Source: JABDQZ01 sp050049775 (GTDB lineage Bacteria; Pseudomonadota; Gammaproteobacteria; Chromatiales; Chromatiaceae). From it: DNA of 10,395 nt. Below the pieces are notes generated by a model, which did not search any database, was not told where the DNA came from, and saw only the letters and a program-made list of their open reading frames with translations. The stretch spans positions 1-10,395 of the forward strand of contig JASFVP010000078.1 in NCBI GenBank assembly GCA_050049775.1. Direction: 5' to 3'. Positions within the stretch are counted from its first letter, which is position 1. Each line of letters opens with the position of its first letter. Shown piece by piece: positions 6,550 to 10,395 of this stretch. The position numbers and the translations under genes were made by a program.

Positions 6550-6575
6550 CCGGGATGCATGTTCTATGCACCCGG
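6550..6575 (-). repeat. Inverted repeat between the ion-channel and fusion-protein genes
   Basis: CCGGGTGCAT and ATGCATCCCGG on the minus strand pair over ten positions with one bulged T, around the loop AGAAC. There is no U-run on either side, so it is not a typical terminator. It lies 3 bases upstream of the candidate operator of the efflux operon. Confidence 0.5.
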
Positions 6576-6585
6576 AAATATTGCG

Positions 6586-7083
6586 TTATTGCGGCTGGTC
6601 GCAGGTCTGCGTTTCCTTGAGATGTTCAACGTGCGCGATCAGGGTGTCGACTGTTTCCTTAAGCAGATCGAGTTCTTCAACACTCAGGTCATTGAGCTGT
6701 TCCAGGTTGTATTCGATGGTATCGATGATCTTCTTGTGCGGGCGCTGCATCGGCCGCATGAAATAACCGGTGACCGTCGCCACAATGGCCCCAAAAAACA
6801 GCATCGAACCGATCACGATCCAGGTGCCGCCAATCAGTTGCCCCAGCGAAGACACCGGTGTGTCGGCAATGCCGGCGGTGGAAAAGGCCGCCACACCCCA
6901 GTAAAGCGCCTCGCCATAGGTCTGGATGGCCGTGCCTGAGACACCCGTTTCAGCCAAATACAGGCTGCTGGAAAACAGCCACCACAGGCCGATCAAAAGC
7001 GCCACCATTTTGGTAAACGGCGTATAGGCAGACACATCTCGCAGAAAACGTTTGAATCTGGAACGCCGCGTGGCTTTTTTCAT
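6586..7083 (-). CDS. Small two-TM ion channel with a divergent selectivity filter
   Basis: A 165-residue inner-membrane protein with the layout of the two-TM potassium-channel domain (Ion_trans_2 type). It has a basic N-terminus (1-16), TM1 at about 25-43, a pore helix around YGEALYWGVAAF (56-67), a filter-like loop, TM2 at about 84-108 and a soluble tail. The tail (about 118-157) is acidic and heptad-like (DTIEYNLEQLNDLSVEELDL), probably a coiled coil of the tetramer. The filter reads STAGIAD (68-74) where potassium channels have TVGYGD: threonine, first glycine and aspartate are kept, but tyrosine is isoleucine and the second glycine is alanine. Selectivity is therefore uncertain. ATG at 7083 has AGGAG eight bases upstream; the frame extends 29 codons further without support. 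It follows ybaK by 86 bases and precedes the efflux operon by 100. Confidence 0.8.
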   Translation of the reverse strand: MKKATRRSRFKRFLRDVSAYTPFTKMVALLIGLWWLFSSSLYLAETGVSGTAIQTYGEALYWGVAAFSTAGIADTPVSSLGQLIGGTWIVIGSMLFFGAIVATVTGYFMRPMQRPHKKIIDTIEYNLEQLNDLSVEELDLLKETVDTLIAHVEHLKETQTCDQPQ

Positions 7084-7115
7084 GGCAATAACTCCTGACA
7101 CACTCAATGCCGACA

Positions 7116-7144
7116 GGTATATGCCTTCAGCGTTGAATAAGCAA
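7116..7144 (-). promoter_or_regulatory. Possible sigma-70 promoter of the ion-channel gene
   Basis: TTGCTT (7139-7144) and TATACC (7116-7121) on the minus strand are separated by 17 bases. The match is moderate (three and four of six). It would give a leader of roughly 25 bases before the ATG at 7083, carrying the AGGAG site. Confidence 0.33.
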
Positions 7145-7169
7145 GCGCCGGCAGTTTGTGACGACGGCA

Positions 7170-7637
7170 TTACTGGCAGATGTCGGCAAACTGCGCACTG
7201 GTCAGTTTTTTCAGGTCCGCTGGCGCCAGCTCGATCTCCAGGCCGCGGCGGCCGGCGCTGACGTACATCGTATCCAAGCCTTCAGCCGAACTATCGATCA
7301 CGGCTGGCAGGCGTTTCTTTTGCCCCAGCGGACTGACGCCACCAAGCACGTAGCCGGTGGAACGTTGCACCTCGATCGCTTCGGCCATGGCAGCTTTCTT
7401 GCCACCCAGTGCCTTGGCGATCTGTTTCATGCTCAGCATGGACCCTACCGGTAACACCGCCACAGCCAGTTGCCTGTTATCCAGATTCACCACCAGCGTC
7501 TTGAACACCTGCGTCTCCGGCAGGCCGAGTTTCTCCGCGGCTTCCAGCCCGTAAGATGGCGCATCGGCATCGTGTGTGTATTCGTGCACCTTGTGCTGGA
7601 TGCGGGCTTTTTTGGCAAGGTTGATGGCGGGAGTCAT
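7170..7637 (-). CDS. ybaK: Cys-tRNA(Pro) deacylase YbaK
   Basis: A 155-residue YbaK/EbsC protein, a trans-editing enzyme that hydrolyses cysteine wrongly attached to tRNA(Pro) by prolyl-tRNA synthetase. It acts in the cytoplasm. The whole length follows E. coli YbaK: MTPA start, LGLPETQVFKTLVV (37-50) with the essential lysine K46, LAVAVLPV (57-64), KALGGKKAAMA (75-85), then RSTGYVLGGVSPLGQKKRLP (92-111) and YVSAGRRGLEIEL (125-137). The usual length is about 159, so it is complete. ATG at 7637 is the family start although its ribosome site is weak. It lies just downstream of the terminator of the FmdE-domain gene, so it is probably transcribed separately, and is followed by the ion-channel gene. 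Confidence 0.96.
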   Translation of the reverse strand: MTPAINLAKKARIQHKVHEYTHDADAPSYGLEAAEKLGLPETQVFKTLVVNLDNRQLAVAVLPVGSMLSMKQIAKALGGKKAAMAEAIEVQRSTGYVLGGVSPLGQKKRLPAVIDSSAEGLDTMYVSAGRRGLEIELAPADLKKLTSAQFADICQ

Positions 7638-7706
7638 GCTGCGTGAAATTCAGGTTGCGATAAGACAGCCACAGCATAACCCATCCAGGCGCTGAACACA
7701 GACGGC

Positions 7707-7734
7707 AAAAAAACAGGCTGCCTTGATGGCAGCC
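7707..7734 (-). terminator. Rho-independent terminator of the FmdE-domain gene
   Basis: On the minus strand GGCTGCC pairs perfectly with GGCAGCC around the loop ATCAA and is followed by TGTTTTTTT. It lies 33 bases beyond the FmdE-domain stop. A smaller six-pair hairpin, TTCAGG/CCTGAA, lies just before it at about 7738-7754. Confidence 0.85.
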
Positions 7735-7767
7735 CGCTTCAGGTCTGGCCTGAAAAAGATTTTGTGC

Positions 7768-8655
7768 TTATTCCTCCATAGCACCCGGGGCTTGTACCGG
7801 TCGATCGCGGTACGGGTAGTTCTTCAGCTGGATATCGCCGCGCTTGTGCGGTGCAACCACCACTTTTTGCGGATCGATCCAGTCTTCCCATTTGAAGTCA
7901 TCAATCACTTTGGCTTGGTAACTTTCTTCAAGTGGCCGACTCAAGATATCGTTCACATGTGCCCACTGGTAGTAACGCAACAGATCCACCTGGTATGGAT
8001 CGGGCTTGCCACCGGATTTTTTCACCGCTTTCTTAAGCGCGATCACCTTTTCCATATCCACTTTTGGCTGCCAGCTGATCTGTCCCGGCAAGACAACCGG
8101 TTCACCCGGGATATTGTTAATGCCCTTTTTCCAGGTCGCCAGCACAGCCATTTCAGTATCTTCCCGATACAACAGGATGGCATGCCCATAACGCTTGTCC
8201 CTGAAGAAAGCCAAGTTGCCGTATTGCAACCGTGCACCGGTCAGAAAAGCCACCGCATCCGACCAACACGGAGAAGTCCCGGAAATACCACGCAGCACGC
8301 TGCGATCGATAATGCCGTCCGGAAACAGCAGTTCAAAGGCAACCTTTGCGGCCGCTGCCGCATGCGAGGTGCCTTCACAATCGTGGCCATGCCATTTGAT
8401 CATGTCCTTGAGGGTAACTGCATAGGTGTACGGGTTATAACGTCCGCGCGTGCCGCGAGTCGCCAGCATTTCAAATACCGGTGCGTAATGCTGCGCCACC
8501 ATCGGCGCATACCATGTGGGTATTCGGTCAGGCTGGGTTACACCGGTCTCGATAAAAATACTTTCGCCTTGCCGGTATGTTGGTTCAGCGGCGAAAGTGA
8601 CACTGAAGGCAAAAGTCAGGAAAAACAGAAACAACGATGTGGTGAAAGCTTTCAT
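7768..8655 (-). CDS. Secreted FmdE-domain protein
   Basis: A 295-residue protein with a strong signal peptide (hydrophobic core 6-20, cleavage likely near TFA at 20-22), hence periplasmic. The middle part is an FmdE-like domain, named for subunit E of formylmethanofuran dehydrogenase. The hallmark is KWHGHDCEGTSHAAAAAKVA (87-106), with H89, H91 and C93 as likely metal ligands. SPCWSDAVAFLTGARLQYGN (128-147) follows, with C130 and D133, then FFRDKRYGHAILL (150-162). The C-terminal zinc-ribbon cysteines of the archaeal subunit are absent. Instead there is a lysine-rich C-terminal part (about 200-290). No other methanofuran gene is nearby, so a role in C1 metabolism is not implied; metal or cofactor binding in the periplasm is inference. 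ATG at 8655 has AAGGGG seven bases upstream. It has its own promoter and terminator. Confidence 0.85.
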   Translation of the reverse strand: MKAFTTSLFLFFLTFAFSVTFAAEPTYRQGESIFIETGVTQPDRIPTWYAPMVAQHYAPVFEMLATRGTRGRYNPYTYAVTLKDMIKWHGHDCEGTSHAAAAAKVAFELLFPDGIIDRSVLRGISGTSPCWSDAVAFLTGARLQYGNLAFFRDKRYGHAILLYREDTEMAVLATWKKGINNIPGEPVVLPGQISWQPKVDMEKVIALKKAVKKSGGKPDPYQVDLLRYYQWAHVNDILSRPLEESYQAKVIDDFKWEDWIDPQKVVVAPHKRGDIQLKNYPYRDRPVQAPGAMEE

Positions 8656-8723
8656 GATAATGCCCCTTGGCCTGGCGCATACAAGCCATTGCCTTAAGAA
8701 ATGCACGCATTACTCATGATTAA

Positions 8724-8752
8724 AATATACGCTGCAGCACCGACCAGGTCGA
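8724..8752 (-). promoter_or_regulatory. Sigma-70 promoter of the FmdE-domain gene
   Basis: The minus strand carries TCGACC (8747-8752, four of six to the -35 consensus), a 17-base spacer, and TATATT (8724-8729, five of six to -10). The predicted leader is about 60 bases. The palindrome CGACC-A-GGTCG at 8741-8751 overlaps the -35 box and could be an operator. Confidence 0.6.
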
Positions 8753-8933
8753 TATCCCAAAATACCCGGCACTGCTACAGCATATTGCGACCAACCAGCA
8801 TGGTTTATGCAGTTTCTGCGGGGAAGTCTTCGTCAAAGAACCATGCGTCCTTCGACAGAGATTGTTACTGAAATTGCTTTACCAGTGTATTGTGGTACAT
8901 AGCGTATTCTGGTGCCGAACCCAGACCGCAAAC
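8753..8933. other. Non-coding stretch without recognised content
   Basis: This is the remainder of the 345-base gap between the chemoreceptor and the FmdE-domain gene. No reading frame with a ribosome site, no tRNA-like fold and no repeat longer than short dyads (for example ACCA-GCA-TGGT near 8795) was found on either strand. An upstream regulatory region or a small RNA cannot be excluded. Confidence 0.4.
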
Positions 8934-8966
8934 AAAACAGGCTGCCATTTCATGCAGCCTGTTTTT
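8934..8966 (-). terminator. Strong, bidirectional-looking terminator after the chemoreceptor gene
   Basis: A perfect 12-pair stem, AAAACAGGCTGC with GCAGCCTGTTTT, encloses an eight-base loop. It lies 35 bases beyond the chemoreceptor stop and has a U-run in both directions: TTTT on the minus strand, TTTTT on the plus strand. As the genes on both sides are on the minus strand, its natural job is ending chemoreceptor transcription. Confidence 0.88.
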
Positions 8967-9000
8967 GAAGTGCTGCGGTCTGTTTGATTACGCAGCGATA

Positions 9001-10395
9001 TCAACTGCAACTGGTTTTAAATTGAGCCACCTGTGATTGAAGCTGGCTTGCCAGCTGCGCCAGCTCATTCGCCGCGGCCGTCGTTTGCTCACTACCGACG
9101 GCCGTCTGTTCAGAAATGTCGCTGATGCTGTGCACGTTCTGGTTGATTTCTTCCGACACCACCGATTGCTCCTCAGCAGCGCTGGCAATCTGGGTATTGA
9201 AATCCCGGATGGTGTTCACCGCCGTGGTGATCGCTGCCAGTGCACGCGCCGCTTCATTGGCCTGCTCCACACCGGTGTGCGCCTGTTCACGACTCAATTC
9301 CATCACGGCAACGGCATTGCGCGCTCCGCTTTGCAACTTGTCGATCATCTGCTCGATCTCGTGCGTCGACTCCTGGGTGCGTGACGCCAGCGTACGCACT
9401 TCATCGGCCACCACGGCAAAACCGCGTCCCTGTTCGCCGGCACGCGCCGCTTCAATCGCAGCATTCAGGGCCAGCAAATTGGTCTGCTCGGCAATACCCT
9501 TGATGACATCCAGCACACCACCGATCTCGTTGCTGTTGGTTTCCACACCTTTGATGACCGTCGCCGCATTTTCCACTTCGGACGCCAGCTTGCCGATCAC
9601 CTGGGCGGCCGACTCAACCACGCTCTTGCCGCCATTCGCTTCATTGTCAGCACTGTTGGCGGCGTTGGCCGCCTCGCTGGCATTGTTGGCCACATCGCGC
9701 ACCGTTGCCGTCATTTCATTGATGGCAGTGGCTACCTGTTCCGTTTCCTGGCGCTGACGTTCAACATTGGCGGCGCCTTCTTTGGCGATCACCGAAACTT
9801 CTTCGGATGCGGTCGCCAGTTGCCCGGTCGCGCCAGTGATTTGCTGGATCAGGCAGGAAAATTTTTCCACCATGCCGTTGAAGTAATTGGCGATCTCGGT
9901 CATCTCATCACGACAGGATAATGACACCCGGGTGGTCAAATCGCCATCCGCCATGCGCCCGGTCGCCTGACCGATACTGTCAATGCTGCTGCGAATCGAC
10001 AGATACAGGCCGGCAAACAGATAGGCCAGCACGGACAACACCAGAATCACGATAGCGATTGACGTCCAAAGCACCCGGTTATCGGCGTTAATATGCTTGG
10101 CAAACTGCTGGTCCAGTTCGGGGGCGAGCTGATCATAGAGTTTGTAAGAGCCGGATATGGCCTGCGTCGCCGCATCGAAAATGGTGGTGCTGTTCACGTC
10201 GATTTTCTCCGCTTCCAGCAGCTTGTCACGTAACAGATTCTGCATCTTGTTTACCGCACTGTTGTTGGCGTCAGTCGGTGCTTTCAGATTTTTGGCAACT
10301 TCCGGATTGTGCTCATAGGCGACATCCAGGCCACTGCGTACGCTTTTCAGGAAAATATCGATGTTGTTGGAAAGCACGGAAAGACGCACAAAACT
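9001..10395 (-). CDS. Methyl-accepting chemotaxis protein (5' end beyond the window)
   Basis: The frame is open to the right edge and ends in TGA at 9001-9003, giving 464 residues of a transmembrane chemoreceptor. Counted from the first full codon, residues 1-109 are the end of a helical periplasmic sensor domain. TM2 is at about 110-132, a HAMP linker at 133-185, and the rest is the long coiled-coil signalling domain. The highly conserved tip that binds CheA and CheW is clear: IAEQTNLLALNAAIEAARAG at about 301-320, then GRGFAVVADEVR. The first TM helix and true start lie outside; the GTG at 10389 is only an internal codon. The C-terminus (FKTSCS) has no CheR-docking pentapeptide such as NWETF. 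The ligand is unknown. No other chemotaxis gene is in the window, so this is probably an orphan receptor. Confidence 0.95.
   Translation of the reverse strand, partial: SFVRLSVLSNNIDIFLKSVRSGLDVAYEHNPEVAKNLKAPTDANNSAVNKMQNLLRDKLLEAEKIDVNSTTIFDAATQAISGSYKLYDQLAPELDQQFAKHINADNRVLWTSIAIVILVLSVLAYLFAGLYLSIRSSIDSIGQATGRMADGDLTTRVSLSCRDEMTEIANYFNGMVEKFSCLIQQITGATGQLATASEEVSVIAKEGAANVERQRQETEQVATAINEMTATVRDVANNASEAANAANSADNEANGGKSVVESAAQVIGKLASEVENAATVIKGVETNSNEIGGVLDVIKGIAEQTNLLALNAAIEAARAGEQGRGFAVVADEVRTLASRTQESTHEIEQMIDKLQSGARNAVAVMELSREQAHTGVEQANEAARALAAITTAVNTIRDFNTQIASAAEEQSVVSEEINQNVHSISDISEQTAVGSEQTTAAANELAQLASQLQSQVAQFKTSCS

Noticed and set aside
6486..6560. 25-codon upstream extension of the fusion protein
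   Set aside because: The extension covers the candidate promoter and part of the inverted repeat, has no ribosome site, and pushes the membrane anchor inward; the ATG at 6485 has GGAG at proper spacing.
7723..8697. Plus-strand frame of 324 codons
   Set aside because: It mirrors the FmdE-domain gene, begins inside that gene's terminator and has no coherent protein features.
10387..10389. GTG as the chemoreceptor start
   Set aside because: The frame is open further to the window edge, and a receptor of this class needs a first TM helix that is not yet present, so the codon is internal.
1..10395. Signs of mobile elements, CRISPR arrays, tRNA or rRNA genes
   Set aside because: No transposase or integrase motifs, no regularly spaced repeats and no tRNA-like fold were found on either strand; every long frame with recognisable protein features is one of the listed genes.

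Overview
The window reads as a chromosomal segment of a moderately GC-rich Proteobacterium, most likely a gammaproteobacterium. The basis is the YbaK sequence, which is close to the E. coli protein, the HAE1-type RND pump and the overall protein style; the genus cannot be fixed from the sequence. All twelve genes lie on the minus strand, so transcription runs from the right edge to the left. No tRNA, rRNA, CRISPR array, insertion sequence or prophage gene is visible.

In transcription order: a chemoreceptor truncated by the right edge (10395-9001) ends at a strong hairpin terminator. A 345-base gap follows, carrying a good sigma-70 promoter for a secreted FmdE-domain protein (8655-7768), which ends at its own terminator. 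Next come the Cys-tRNA(Pro) deacylase ybaK (7637-7170) and a small two-TM ion channel with an unusual selectivity filter (7083-6586). Then comes a tripartite-type efflux pair, a membrane fusion protein (6485-5313) and an RND pump (5311-2222), one base apart and without an outer-membrane partner.

The pump is followed by a 60-residue protein (2140-1958) and a MerR-family regulator (1888-1343). The small protein is a stand-alone copy of the regulator's C-terminal domain, with 27 of 55 positions identical without gaps. The same 7-mer half-site ACTGTCG sits one base upstream of a candidate -10 box both in front of the fusion-protein gene and in front of the 60-residue gene, with 12 of 19 positions shared over the whole site. 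The economical model is a MerR-controlled efflux module in which the regulator's putative ligand or partner domain also exists as a free protein. This regulator, free-domain and pump arrangement is the most promising candidate for an undescribed system here.

The left end holds a secreted four-cysteine protein (1281-964), a ChrR-like cupin (941-570), a 40-residue membrane microprotein (400-278), and the N-terminus of a membrane signalling protein (285 to the left edge). The microprotein overlaps the signalling gene by 8 bases, which suggests translational coupling.
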